Positions 49,978-58,549 of a stretch of 64,000 nt of DNA are shown here, piece after piece. Location: contig NZ_CP038436.1 of the NCBI RefSeq assembly GCF_004683965.1, positions 930,001-994,000 of the forward strand. Reading direction: 5' to 3'. The notes below the pieces were generated by a model. That model was not told where the DNA came from. It searched no databases and worked only from the letters and a program-made list of their open reading frames with translations. The translations under genes and the position numbers were made by a program. Within the stretch, counting starts at the first letter, position 1. Every line of letters starts with the position of its first letter. This DNA is from Nocardioides seonyuensis. Lineage in GTDB: Bacteria > Actinomycetota > Actinomycetes > Propionibacteriales > Nocardioidaceae.

Positions 49978-50934
49978 CTAGACCCCCGGTGCCAGACCGG
50001 CGTTGGCGGACTCGAACGAGCCCGGGGGCGGCGTCACGCCGTGCTCACGGCACCACTCGCCGGCGGGGCGCTGCCCGCGGCGCGGGATGCCGTTGGACGG
50101 GTCGAGCTGCAGCGGGATCGGGGGCAGCGGGGGCAGCTCCTGGTCCTTCTCGGCCTCGAGCTCGTCGGCGTCCTTCTCCTCGGACATGCCGATGGGCCCG
50201 ACGCGCTGGGCGTTGAGGAACTGGCGCACCACCGGCTCCTCGGAGCTGAGCAGCTGCTCGCGGGGCCCGAACATGGCCAGGTGCTTGTGGTAGAGCAGGC
50301 CGATGTTGTCGGGCACCGTGCGCGCGGTGTTGATGTCGTGGGTGACGATCAGGAACGTCGCCTCGATCTGGGCGTTGAGGTCGACGATCAGCTGGTTCAG
50401 GAAGGCGGTGCGGACCGGGTCGAGACCCGAGTCGGGCTCGTCGAAGAGGACGATCTCCGGATCGAGCACCAGCGCCCGCGCCAGGCCGGCCCGCTTGCGC
50501 ATGCCGCCCGAGATCTCTCCCGGCAGCTTGTCCTCGGCTCCGATGAGACCGACGAGGTCCATCTTCTCCATGACGATGTCGCGAACCTGCGACTCGGTCT
50601 TCTTGGTGTGCTCGCGCAGCGGGAAGGCGACGTTGTCGTAGAGGTTCATCGACCCGAACATCGCGCCGTCCTGGAAGAGGACACCGAACAGCTTGCGGAT
50701 CTCGTAGAGGTCCTTCTCCGAACAGCTGGCGATGTCGGTGCCCTCGATGATGATCGAGCCCTGGTCGGGCTTGAGCAGGCCGATGAGGGTCTTCAGGAAG
50801 ACCGACTTGCCCGTCCCCGACGGGCCCAGCATCACGCAGATCTCACCTGCCGGCACCGTCAGGCTGACGTCACCCCAGATCAGCTGCTTGCCGAATGACT
50901 TGGTGAGGTTGTTGACCTCGATCTCGACGCCCAT
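49978..50934 (-). CDS. mkl: Mce transporter ATPase (MlaF/Mkl type)
   Basis: A 318-residue ABC ATPase. Walker A GPSGTGKS, Q-loop in VLFQDGAMF, signature SGGMRKRAGLARAL, Walker B EIVLFDEPDSGLDP, and the switch His in VTHD. After residue 255 comes an acidic Glu/Asp segment and a Pro-rich C-terminus with GEWCREHGV. It powers the lipid transport by the downstream permeases and Mce proteins. It is first in the eleven-gene unit, with AAGGGGC upstream of the ATG. The 198 bases upstream show no clear promoter boxes. Confidence 0.92.
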   Translation of the reverse strand: MGVEIEVNNLTKSFGKQLIWGDVSLTVPAGEICVMLGPSGTGKSVFLKTLIGLLKPDQGSIIIEGTDIASCSEKDLYEIRKLFGVLFQDGAMFGSMNLYDNVAFPLREHTKKTESQVRDIVMEKMDLVGLIGAEDKLPGEISGGMRKRAGLARALVLDPEIVLFDEPDSGLDPVRTAFLNQLIVDLNAQIEATFLIVTHDINTARTVPDNIGLLYHKHLAMFGPREQLLSSEEPVVRQFLNAQRVGPIGMSEEKDADELEAEKDQELPPLPPIPLQLDPSNGIPRRGQRPAGEWCREHGVTPPPGSFESANAGLAPGV

Positions 50935-51132
50935 GGCGTTCTTGCCCCTTCCCTACCCGACCGCGTGGACATCGGTCCGGTTCTCCCTGTTCAGCGCACG
51001 ACCCGGTTGGTTCAACGCGCGGACTGCGGTGAGGTTACGCGGTGGGGAGGATCGACGTCAGCGCACTGTCCACGGGATGGGGCAGCGGTGGGGCGGGGCA
51101 GGGACGAGGCAGGCCCGTGCGGGCCGAGGCAC

Positions 51133-51173
51133 GCCAAAGGGCGGCCACTCCGAGTGGAGTGACCGCCCTTGGC
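51133..51173 (-). terminator. rplJL terminator
   Basis: A long hairpin of about 18 pairs (GCCAAGGGCGG(T/C)CACTCC arms, one bulge) starts seven bases past the rplL stop. It separates rplJL from the mce operon. Confidence 0.75.
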
Positions 51174-51179
51174 GTCAGA

Positions 51180-51572
51180 TCACTTGACCGAGACGGTGGC
51201 GCCGGCGCCCTCGAGGGCTTCCTTCGCCTTGTCGGCCGCAGCCTTGTCGACCTTCTCGAGGATGGCCTTGGGAGCGGCCTCGACCAGGTCCTTGGCCTCC
51301 TTCAGGCCGAGGGAGGTCAGGGCGCGCACCTCCTTGATGACGTTGATCTTCTTGTCACCAGCGGCCTCGAGGACGACGTCGAACTCGTCCTGGGCAGCAG
51401 CCTCGTCGCCCGCGGCGGGAGCGCCACCGGCGGCAGCAGGGGCCGCAGCGGCGACCGGCGCGGCGGCGGTGACGCCGAAGGTGTCCTCGAACTGCTTCAC
51501 GAACTCGGAGAGCTCGATCAGGGTCATCTCCTTGAAGGCCTCAAGGAGCTCGTCGGTGCTGAGCTTCGCCAT
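51180..51572 (-). CDS. rplL: 50S ribosomal protein L7/L12
   Basis: A 130-residue stalk protein. The N-terminal dimerisation helices ([21 protein letters not shown]), the Ala/Gly/Pro hinge (about 50-65) and the C-terminal factor-binding domain ([20 protein letters not shown]) are all present. L7/L12 recruits translation GTPases. The upstream in-frame ATG is not used, since MAKLS is the family start. Confidence 0.97.
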   Translation of the reverse strand: MAKLSTDELLEAFKEMTLIELSEFVKQFEDTFGVTAAAPVAAAAPAAAGGAPAAGDEAAAQDEFDVVLEAAGDKKINVIKEVRALTSLGLKEAKDLVEAAPKAILEKVDKAAADKAKEALEGAGATVSVK

Positions 51573-51651
51573 GGTTGGCGTTTCCTTCCGTGTGTGGCGC
51601 ACCCGCGAGGTGCAGGGCGCCGGGTTTCAGGTGGTGTACGTCGGCCTGGGC

Positions 51652-52326
51652 TCAGGCGTCGGTGGACTCGGTCGTCTCCTCGGACGCCTCGGCGGCGGGT
51701 GCCTCGGGGGCCTCCTCCGCTGCAGGCGCCTCGTCGACGACCTTCGTCTCCTCGGCAGCGGCCGGCCCAGTGCTGTCTTCCTGGGAAGCACCACCTGCGA
51801 GGATCGAGGGGTCCTGCTGCGCCTTGGCCTCCAGGGCGCCGGCGAGCCGGGCAGCCTGGGAGAGGGGGGCGTTGAGCAGGTAGACGGCCTGGGAGAGCGA
51901 GGCCAGCATTGCGCCGGCCAGCTTGCCCATGAGCACCTCGCGCGACTCGAGGTCGGCCAGCTTGGCCACCTCGGACGCGTCGAGGGTGTTGCCGTCCAGG
52001 ACGCCGCCCTTGATGACGAGGGCGGGGTTTGCCTTGGCAAAGTCACGCAGACCCTTGGCGGCTTCCACGACGTCACCGCTGATGAAAGCGATGGCGGTGG
52101 GGCCGGTCAGCAGGTCGTCGAAGCCGTCGATGCCGACCTCGTTGGCCGCAAGCTTGGCCAGCGTGTTCTTGACCACGGCGTAGGTTGCGTTCTCGCCGAG
52201 GGAGCGGCGCAGGTCCTGCAGCTCCTTGACGGTGAGCCCGCGGTACTCGGTCAGCACAGCGCCGGCGGACTCGTTGAAGGACTCAACGATCTCCGCTACG
52301 GCGGCAGTCTTCTCTGGCCGCGCCAT
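51652..52326 (-). CDS. rplJ: 50S ribosomal protein L10 with acidic tail
   Basis: A 224-residue L10. The rRNA-binding N-terminal domain ([13 protein letters not shown] ... [16 protein letters not shown]) and the C-terminal helix that carries L7/L12 dimers are normal. About 50 extra residues at the end are rich in Ala and Glu ([19 protein letters not shown]), longer than most L10 proteins. It anchors the stalk and represses its own mRNA by binding the leader. The spacing to rplL is 79 bases. Confidence 0.95.
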   Translation of the reverse strand: MARPEKTAAVAEIVESFNESAGAVLTEYRGLTVKELQDLRRSLGENATYAVVKNTLAKLAANEVGIDGFDDLLTGPTAIAFISGDVVEAAKGLRDFAKANPALVIKGGVLDGNTLDASEVAKLADLESREVLMGKLAGAMLASLSQAVYLLNAPLSQAARLAGALEAKAQQDPSILAGGASQEDSTGPAAAEETKVVDEAPAAEEAPEAPAAEASEETTESTDA

Positions 52327-52521
52327 GGGTCTCCTTCCGGGGTCGACCACCGGCTGGCCCCCACAACGGCGAAAGCCCTGAACTTCTGGCTCAGGAGCAC
52401 AGGGTTCAGGGCTTTGGTGCGGCGAAGCCGCTAGCTCTTCCCACCTGCGCTGGCCGTCCTGCTGGAGGAACCTTCGGTCGTGGGCAATGAGCCCGTGACC
52501 ACCGGCGGTCTCTGGTTTCAG
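52327..52521 (-). promoter_or_regulatory. rplJ leader (L10 autoregulation region)
   Basis: The 200-base untranslated leader contains GCGGC/GCCGC arms (52419-52431) and a 12-base perfect hairpin AAAGCCCTGAAC/GTTCAGGGCTTT (52372-52415, 20-base loop). Leaders at this position bind L10(L7/L12)4 and attenuate synthesis. I assign it by position and structure only. Confidence 0.6.
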
Positions 52522-52527
52522 GAGAGG

Positions 52528-52556
52528 ACTCTACGCGGGGGGCACCTCGGCCACAA
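52528..52556 (-). promoter_or_regulatory. rplJ promoter
   Basis: On the minus strand TTGTGG (52556-52551), 17 bases, then TAGAGT (52533-52528). The divergent gene begins 55 bases away. Confidence 0.65.
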
Positions 52557-52610
52557 ATCGGCAATCAGGGAAACGCTCCTGAATCGGTCGTCAACTGGTT
52601 CGATAGGGCC

Positions 52611-53603
52611 GTGGACCAACAACTCACGACCGTCGGCGCCGCCATCGCGCGCAGTGACGAACGCATGATCTCAGGACGCAATGCAGCCGGCCGAGTGTGG
52701 AAGACCGGGTTCGGCGGCCTCGACCCCGCCATCGGTGGAGGCATGCGAGGTGGCTCGCTGATCCTGCTCGCCGGCCCTCAGGGCCTCGGCAAGTCCACCT
52801 TCGCGCTCCAGATCGCGCGCAACGTCGCCGCCTCGGGCCGCCCCGTCGTCTACTTCTCCTACGAGCACGACCCCGAGGACCTCACCCAGAAGCTGCTGGC
52901 CATGGAGTCCGGCGAGCTGGACGAGTCCGACCAGGTCAGGCTGACCGCCATCCGCTCGGCGTTCGACGACCTGTGGGTGAGCTCCCTGGAGCGCCGCCTC
53001 GAGTCGGTGCCCTCCGGCGTCGCCGCCCTCCAGCGCATCGCCCAGTACTCCGAGCTGCTCTTCCTGCACCGCTCCACCGGCACGCGCACCGACCTCGGCG
53101 CCATCCAGGCCGCCATCCAGGCTGTGCGGGAGCTCACCGGCGCCACGCCCTTCGTCGTCGTGGACTACCTCCAGAAGGTCAGGGTCCCCGCCGGCGGCGA
53201 CGAGGACGAGCGCACGACCCACGTGGTGGAAGGCCTCAAGGACCTCGCCATCGACCTCAACGCGCCGATCCTGGCGATCGCAGCCGCCGACAAGGCAGCG
53301 CTGCAGACGGGCAAGCGCATGCGCACCAACCACCTGCGAGGCTCGAGCTCGCTGGCCTACGAGGCCGACATCGTGCTGGTGCTCAACAACAAGTTCGACA
53401 TCGTCGCCCGCCACCACCTGACCTACGACCTCGGCAACAGCGAGCGCTTCCGCGAGTGGGCCGTCCTCAGCGTGGAGAAGAACCGCTTCGGCAAGGACAG
53501 CGTGGTGCTGCAGTTCAGGACCCGCTTCGACCAAGGGCGCTTCCTGCCCGAGGGCGAGCCCGTCAAGGAGCAGCTCCTCGACGAGCGGGTCTTCCGCGAG
53601 TGA
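52611..53603 (+). CDS. Stand-alone DnaB-like RecA-fold ATPase
   Basis: A 330-residue protein similar to the C-terminal motor domain of DnaB helicases but without the N-terminal domain. Walker A is GPQGLGKST (about residue 55), the H1a-like YFSYEHDPEDL follows, Walker B is VVVDYLQKV (about 185), and RGSSSLAYEADIVLVLNN matches the DnaB glutamine/arginine-finger region. It may hydrolyse ATP on single-stranded DNA or act as a KaiC/RadA-like regulator. GTG start. It is divergent from rplJ, an unusual place for such a gene. Confidence 0.8.
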   Translation: MDQQLTTVGAAIARSDERMISGRNAAGRVWKTGFGGLDPAIGGGMRGGSLILLAGPQGLGKSTFALQIARNVAASGRPVVYFSYEHDPEDLTQKLLAMESGELDESDQVRLTAIRSAFDDLWVSSLERRLESVPSGVAALQRIAQYSELLFLHRSTGTRTDLGAIQAAIQAVRELTGATPFVVVDYLQKVRVPAGGDEDERTTHVVEGLKDLAIDLNAPILAIAAADKAALQTGKRMRTNHLRGSSSLAYEADIVLVLNNKFDIVARHHLTYDLGNSERFREWAVLSVEKNRFGKDSVVLQFRTRFDQGRFLPEGEPVKEQLLDERVFRE

Positions 53604-53617
53604 CCCCGTGATGCACG

Positions 53618-53652
53618 CGACGGGCCGCTCCCCCTCGGGGAGCGGCCCGTCG
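53618..53652. terminator. Bidirectional terminator hairpin
   Basis: A perfect 16-base stem (CGACGGGCCGCTCCCC type) with a CTC loop lies between convergent genes. A short T-rich stretch follows on the plus strand. Confidence 0.8.
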
Positions 53653-53684
53653 TTCGTCCACGGTGAGGAGCGGCGTACGACGAC

Positions 53685-54533
53685 TCAGGCGGCGCCCGGC
53701 ATGCCGGGGATCTGGTCGGTGACCTCGCTGGCCGGCGGGGCCTCGATCTCGACGTCGGTGCCGAAGTCGGTGTAGAAGCCCTCGGTGCTCGACTTCGAGG
53801 CAGGCTGTCCGCCGGCGGCGGGAGTCGAGACGTCCTGGGCGTACTTGCGCGGCAGGTTGTCGCCGTCGACCCACATGTCCGTCACGAGCTCCTTGGGCAT
53901 GTAGGTGGCCATCTCGGCGGGGAAGCCCATGGCCTCCATGTAGTTCGTGGGGTCGATCGTGACCCGGTAGTGGTTGGTCTCGACTCCGTCGATCTCCTCC
54001 TGGCCGAGGAGCTCGACCTTCTTCGGAGCCTCCATGGCCTTGAACATCGCCTCGGGGTCGGTGGCCTTGGCGAGCATTCCGAAGAGCGAGTCACCGGCGG
54101 TCTTGAGGTCGATCTTGAGCCACTTGTCGCCCATGCCCATGTCGGGGCTCTTCATGTAGACGACCTGGTCGAGCATGACCATCTCCATCGCCTGGGCGCC
54201 GTCGCTGGTGGCCCGCATCTCGACGCCGGAGTCGGTGTATCGGGCCTCGCCCGTCATCGTCGACTCGGCCCCGGCCGCGGTGCTGGTCGCGGTGTACTTG
54301 AACGTCTCCGCGTCCTTGAGCGCAGCGGTCACCGCCGGGTAGAAGTCTGCTGCGGCCAGCTCGGAGAGCTCCTCGCCCTCGGCCTCCTCGCCGGTGTCGG
54401 TCTGGCTCGTCTCGTCCGAGCCGTCCGGGGTGTTGTCGTCGGATCCGTCGGAGCCGCAGGCGGCCACGCTCAGTCCCAACGCGATGACGAGGGCCGTCGA
54501 GCCGAGCCGACGGGACAGGGTCCTCACGCGCAT
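53685..54533 (-). CDS. LppX/LprAFG-like lipoprotein
   Basis: A 282-residue lipoprotein. The signal peptide ends in a lipobox SVAAC (Cys 26), followed by a Ser/Asp/Thr/Glu-rich linker to about residue 60. The body has the layout of the LppX_LprAFG family (half-barrel with a lipid-binding cavity): AETFKYTATSTA, MVMLDQVVYMKSPD, HYRVTIDPTNY, MWVDGDNLPRKY. Such proteins carry lipids through the cell envelope. ATG chosen for its GAAGGAG site and signal peptide; an earlier in-frame codon lacks both. Confidence 0.83.
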   Translation of the reverse strand: MRVRTLSRRLGSTALVIALGLSVAACGSDGSDDNTPDGSDETSQTDTGEEAEGEELSELAAADFYPAVTAALKDAETFKYTATSTAAGAESTMTGEARYTDSGVEMRATSDGAQAMEMVMLDQVVYMKSPDMGMGDKWLKIDLKTAGDSLFGMLAKATDPEAMFKAMEAPKKVELLGQEEIDGVETNHYRVTIDPTNYMEAMGFPAEMATYMPKELVTDMWVDGDNLPRKYAQDVSTPAAGGQPASKSSTEGFYTDFGTDVEIEAPPASEVTDQIPGMPGAA

Positions 54534-54639
54534 GTGTTGTGCTCCTTCACGAGTGGTGTGTGCCCCGGCGTTCCTCCCCGACGCAGGCCACACGAAACCA
54601 CACTCGGCCAAGCGCAACCTGAGAAGTCCACCAGATGCG

Positions 54640-54680
54640 CAGGATCCGGCCGCCCCGCCGAGCGGGGGGACCGGATCCTG
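54640..54680 (-). terminator. Terminator behind rplA
   Basis: Perfect 10-base outer arms CAGGATCCGG and CCGGATCCTG enclose an inner GC hairpin. It begins 20 bases after the rplA stop. Confidence 0.7.
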
Positions 54681-54699
54681 GTTGCCGGGGAGGCGGGGG

Positions 54700-55422
54700 T
54701 CAGTCCTGCTGGCCCTCGTCCTCGGAGGTGACGTTCTTGGTGCGGTTGGGGTCGACCTGGACCCCCGGGCCCATCGTCGTGGAGACGGTGACCTTCTTGA
54801 TGTAGCGACCCTTGGAGCTGGCCGGCTTGAGCCGGAGCACCTCCTCGAGCGCCGCGGCGTAGTTCTCCGCGAGCGCAGCCTCGGAGAAGGAGGCCTTGCC
54901 GATGATGAAGTGCAGGTTGGAGTGGCGGTCGACGCGGAACTCGATCTTCCCGCCCTTGATGTCGGTGACCGCCTTCGCGACGTCAGGGGTGACGGTGCCG
55001 GTCTTGGGGTTCGGCATCAGGGACCGCGGACCCAGGACGCGACCCAGGCGACCGACCTTGCCCATCATGTCGGGGGTCGCGACGACGGCGTCGAAGTCGA
55101 GCCAGCCACCGTTGACCTTCTCGATCAGCTCGTCGCCACCGACGAAGTCGGCGCCGGCCTCACGGGCGGCCTCGGCCTTCTCGGCGTTGGCGAACACGAG
55201 CACGCGGGCGGTCTTGCCGGTGCCGTGGGGCAGGTTGACGGTGCCGCGCACCATCTGGTCGGCCTTGCGGGGGTCGACGCCGAGACGCATGACGACGTCC
55301 ACGGTCTCGTCGAACTTCTTCTTGCTGCTGGACTTGGCGATCTTGATCGCCGTGAGCGGGGCGTGGAGCTCGTTCTGGTCGAACGTCTCCGCCGCCGCGC
55401 GGTAGGTCTTGCTGCGCTGCAT
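54700..55422 (-). CDS. rplA: 50S ribosomal protein L1
   Basis: A 240-residue L1. Hallmarks: [17 protein letters not shown] and [18 protein letters not shown] near the centre and the C-terminal [17 protein letters not shown]. It binds 23S rRNA at the E-site stalk and can repress its own operon. It lies 62 bases behind rplK. Confidence 0.97.
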   Translation of the reverse strand: MQRSKTYRAAAETFDQNELHAPLTAIKIAKSSSKKKFDETVDVVMRLGVDPRKADQMVRGTVNLPHGTGKTARVLVFANAEKAEAAREAGADFVGGDELIEKVNGGWLDFDAVVATPDMMGKVGRLGRVLGPRSLMPNPKTGTVTPDVAKAVTDIKGGKIEFRVDRHSNLHFIIGKASFSEAALAENYAAALEEVLRLKPASSKGRYIKKVTVSTTMGPGVQVDPNRTKNVTSEDEGQQD

Positions 55423-55484
55423 GAGCTTTCTCTTCTCTGCTGGAAAGGACGTGGTCAGCGGGCCAGCGCGGCCCTCCCACGGGT

Positions 55485-55913
55485 TCAGTCGGTCGTGACG
55501 CCCATCGAGCGGGCGGTGCCCTCGACGATCTTCATGGCGGCCTCGACGCTGTTGGCGTTGAGGTCGGGGAGCTTGGTCTGCGCGATCTCGCGCACCTGGT
55601 CCTTGGTCAGCTTGCCGACCTTGTCCTTGTGCGGGACGCCGGAGCCCTTCTGCAGGCCTGCGGCCTTCTTGATCAGCTCGGCAGCCGGAGGCGTCTTCGT
55701 GATGAAGTCGAAGGACCGGTCCTCGTAGATGGTGATCTCGACCGGGATCACGTTGCCGCGCATCGACTCGGTCTGCGCGTTGTAGGCCTTGCAGAAGTCC
55801 ATGATGTTCACACCGTGGGGACCCAGGGCGGTACCCACCGGAGGAGCCGGAGTTGCTGCGCCAGCCTGCAGCTGCACCTTGACCAGGGCAGCAATCTTCT
55901 TCTTGGGAGGCAT
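55485..55913 (-). CDS. rplK: 50S ribosomal protein L11
   Basis: A 142-residue L11 with [20 protein letters not shown] at the start, [18 protein letters not shown], and the RNA-binding C-terminal domain ending in [10 protein letters not shown]. It forms the GTPase-associated centre with 23S rRNA. The 125 bases upstream (to nusG) show purine-rich AGGAAGAGG before the ATG but no clear promoter boxes. Confidence 0.97.
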   Translation of the reverse strand: MPPKKKIAALVKVQLQAGAATPAPPVGTALGPHGVNIMDFCKAYNAQTESMRGNVIPVEITIYEDRSFDFITKTPPAAELIKKAAGLQKGSGVPHKDKVGKLTKDQVREIAQTKLPDLNANSVEAAMKIVEGTARSMGVTTD

Positions 55914-56038
55914 GTTCCTCTTCCTGTTCTCATGTGGTCATGACGAGGGCGGTCGCCCCCTGCCACGGGTGTTGCTCAGGCAATTGTGGGCCGAGGGCCC
56001 GTGCGGCGCCAATTCGCTGGGCCGCGGACGCGCTGGGG

Positions 56039-56932
56039 TCAGACGCGCTGGATCTGGGAGAACGAGAGCTCGACCGGGGTCTCGCGGCCGAAGATCTCGA
56101 CCAGGGCCTTGACCCGCTGGGACTCGGCGTTGATCTCGGTGATCGTCGCGTGGAGCGTGGCGAACGGGCCGTCCACGACCATCACGGAGTCGGAGACCTC
56201 GAAGTCGGCGACCTCGACCTGCTTGCGCGGGGTCGTGCTCGACCCCTTCTCGCTGGACGCGGCCGCTGCCTCGGACTCGGCCACGACGGCCGGGGCGAGC
56301 ATGTCCTCGACCTCGCGCATGCTCAGCGGCACCGGCTGGTGGCTGTGACCGACGAAGCCGGTGACAGAGGGCGTGTGACGCACGGTCGACCAGGACTCGT
56401 CGGTCAGGTCCATGCGCACCAGGACGTAGCCCGGCAGGACGGTGCGCGTGACCATCTTGCGCTGGCCGTTCTTGATCTCGGCGACTTCCTCGGTCGGGAC
56501 CACGATCTCGTGGATGTAGTCCTCCATGTTGAGGGAGACGATGCGGTTCTCGAGGTTGTGCTTGACCCGCTTCTCCATGCCGGAGTAGGTGTGCACGACG
56601 AACCAGTCGCCCGGCTTGGCGTAGAGCTCGCGCCGGAACTGCTCGAGCGGGTCGTCCTCGACGGGCTCGTCCTCGACGGACTCCTCGGTCGGGGCCTGGT
56701 CGGCGTCGCCGGCAGCTCCTGCCTCGTCGCTCTCCGCCGCCTCGGGCGCGCCAGCCTCGGGCGCCTCAGGCGCGTCGGCCTCCGACTCGGGCGCCTCCGT
56801 GGAGACCTCGACCTGGTCGGGCTGGTCGGGGTCAAAGCTCTCGGGCACGTCTTGCTCCGTCACGTCGTGGGCTGCCGCCGCGTCAGCGGTCTCGGCTGCT
56901 GCGGGCTGGGTCTCTGCGGGCTGGTCGGTCAC
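56039..56932 (-). CDS. nusG: Transcription termination/antitermination protein NusG, acidic extension
   Basis: A 297-residue NusG. The first 100 residues are an Asp/Glu/Ala/Pro-rich extension; the NGN domain follows ([41 protein letters not shown]). After an Ala/Ser-rich linker comes the KOW domain ([17 protein letters not shown] ... [16 protein letters not shown]). It binds RNA polymerase and links it to ribosomes or Rho. GTG start overlaps secE by four bases. Confidence 0.96.
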   Translation of the reverse strand: MTDQPAETQPAAAETADAAAAHDVTEQDVPESFDPDQPDQVEVSTEAPESEADAPEAPEAGAPEAAESDEAGAAGDADQAPTEESVEDEPVEDDPLEQFRRELYAKPGDWFVVHTYSGMEKRVKHNLENRIVSLNMEDYIHEIVVPTEEVAEIKNGQRKMVTRTVLPGYVLVRMDLTDESWSTVRHTPSVTGFVGHSHQPVPLSMREVEDMLAPAVVAESEAAAASSEKGSSTTPRKQVEVADFEVSDSVMVVDGPFATLHATITEINAESQRVKALVEIFGRETPVELSFSQIQRV

Positions 56933-57186
56933 TGCTGGCTGCCACCTGTGAACGTCCAGTAGACGAGGCGGAAGAACGCCAGGTCGAGCGCCGCGACGAA
57001 GCTCATCACCACGATCACGAAGACCAGGACCACGAAGAAGTAGGTCACCAGCTGCTGCTGGGTGGGCCAGACGACCTTCCGCAGCTCGGCGATGACCTGG
57101 CGCAGGAACGTGGCCGGGCTGGCCCGCTTGCGTCCCTCGTCTCGCGAGTCACGCTGCGGGTCGCGCACTGCGCTGCCGTCCGACAC
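56929..57186 (-). CDS. secE: Preprotein translocase subunit SecE
   Basis: An 85-residue SecE with a charged N-terminus, the amphipathic segment [20 protein letters not shown] and one membrane helix at the C-terminus. This single-helix form is typical of Gram-positives and stabilises SecY. GTG start; it overlaps nusG as ATGA and follows tRNA-Trp. Confidence 0.95.
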   Translation of the reverse strand: MSDGSAVRDPQRDSRDEGRKRASPATFLRQVIAELRKVVWPTQQQLVTYFFVVLVFVIVVMSFVAALDLAFFRLVYWTFTGGSQQ

Positions 57187-57235
57187 GGTCTGTCACCTCT
57201 CCTGGAACAGGAATTCTTGATCTGGTGCTGTCTTG

Positions 57236-57308
57236 CAGGGCACGAGGGACTTGAACCCCCAACCTTCGGTTTTGGAGACCGATGCTCTGCCAGTTGAGCT
57301 AGTGCCCT
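57236..57308 (-). tRNA. trpT: tRNA-Trp (CCA anticodon)
   Basis: A 73-base cloverleaf with acceptor arms AGGGCAC/GTGCCCT, the D-loop GCTCAACTGGCAGAGC, anticodon loop CTCCAAA giving CCA, and TTCAAGT in the T-loop. CCA is not encoded. It lies just upstream of secE, the same order as in mycobacteria. Confidence 0.95.
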
Positions 57309-57451
57309 TCGGTGGGCGACACACACTGAGGATCCCCGATGCCGGGGCAGGCCGAAGCATGTGGCTGGACCACCAGACGAAGAGCATACGTGGCCCACCG
57401 AGACCGCGTCGAACCGAGGTCACCCACGCGAGCCGACCCGCTGCTGCCCCT

Positions 57452-57457
57452 TACAGT
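57452..57457 (+). promoter_or_regulatory. -10 box (TACAGT) for a leaderless start
   Basis: TACAGT ends seven bases before the adenosine deaminase ATG. Confidence 0.5.
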
Positions 57458-57464
57458 GACCGAC

Positions 57465-58490
57465 ATGGGTCACCGGGAGATCGTCGGGCTCCCCAAGGCC
57501 CACCTGCACCTGCACTTCACCGGCTCCATGCGCCACGGCACGCTCCTCGACCTGGCGGCTCGTGACGGGATCTCCCTGCCGGACTCCCTCGTCACCGACT
57601 GGCCCCCCGAGCTGAGCGCCGCCGACGAGAAGGGCTGGTTCCGCTTCCAGCGCCTCTACGACGTAGCGCGCTCGGTGCTGCGCACCCCTGACGACGTACG
57701 ACGCCTGGTGCTCGAGGCAGCCGAGGACGACGTGGCCGACGGCGGCAGGTGGATGGAGATCCAGGTGGACCCCAGCGGCTACGCCGCGCGCTTCGGCGGC
57801 ATCACCGCCTTCACCGACCTGGTGCTCGACTGCGTCCGCGACGCCACCCGGCGGACCGGCCTCGGCATCGCCGTGGTGATCGCGGCCAACCGCACCCGCC
57901 ACCCCCTCGACGCCCGCACCCTGGCCCGGCTCGCCTCGCAGTACGCCGGGCGTGGCGTGGTGGGGTTCGGGCTCTCCAACGACGAGAGGCGGGGCAGCAC
58001 CGACGACTTCGCGGGAGCCTTCCGCATCGCCGAGCGCGCCGGGCTGCTCCTCGCACCCCACGCCGGTGAGCTGCGTGGGCCGGACCACATCCGCCAGGTC
58101 CTCGACGCCCTCGGCCCCCAACGGCTCGGCCATGGGGTGCGCTGCGCCGAGGACCCCGACCTGCTCGACCGCGTCGTGCAGGCCGGCATCGCGCTCGAGG
58201 TGTGTCCGGTCTCCAACGTGGCTCTCGGCGTCTACTCCGACCTGACGTCGGTGCCGCTGCCCGAGCTGCTCACGGCCGGCGCCACGGTCGCCCTGGGTGC
58301 GGACGACCCGCTGCTGTTCGGGTCGCGGCTGGCCGGGCAGTACGCCACGATGCGGGCCGCCCACGACCTGACGGACAGCGACCTCGCTCGGCTGGCCCGG
58401 ATGTCCTTCGAGGCGTCACGCGCCCCTGCGGGCGTCAAGGCGGCCGCGCTCGCCGACATCGACGCCTGGCTGGCCGCTCCCGTCGCCTGA
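57465..58490 (+). CDS. add: Adenosine deaminase family protein
   Basis: A 341-residue metal-dependent deaminase. HLHLHFTG supplies the first His pair, APHAGE a catalytic His and Glu, LEVCPVSN the family signature, and GADDPLLFG the metal-binding Asp pair. It would convert adenosine to inosine in purine salvage; relatives acting on adenine or other aminopurines cannot be excluded. Confidence 0.9.
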   Translation: MGHREIVGLPKAHLHLHFTGSMRHGTLLDLAARDGISLPDSLVTDWPPELSAADEKGWFRFQRLYDVARSVLRTPDDVRRLVLEAAEDDVADGGRWMEIQVDPSGYAARFGGITAFTDLVLDCVRDATRRTGLGIAVVIAANRTRHPLDARTLARLASQYAGRGVVGFGLSNDERRGSTDDFAGAFRIAERAGLLLAPHAGELRGPDHIRQVLDALGPQRLGHGVRCAEDPDLLDRVVQAGIALEVCPVSNVALGVYSDLTSVPLPELLTAGATVALGADDPLLFGSRLAGQYATMRAAHDLTDSDLARLARMSFEASRAPAGVKAAALADIDAWLAAPVA

Positions 58491-58492
58491 CA

Positions 58493-58547
58493 TCTGAGGA
58501 CACCCTGGACGGAAAGGGGCCGTGGATCCGTCCACCACGTCCTCAGA
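58493..58547. terminator. Two-stem terminator between add and murB
   Basis: Outer arms TCTGAGGAC/GTCCTCAGA and inner arms GGACGGA/TCCGTCC pair within 55 bases between two convergent genes. Confidence 0.6.
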
Positions 58548-58549
58548 CG

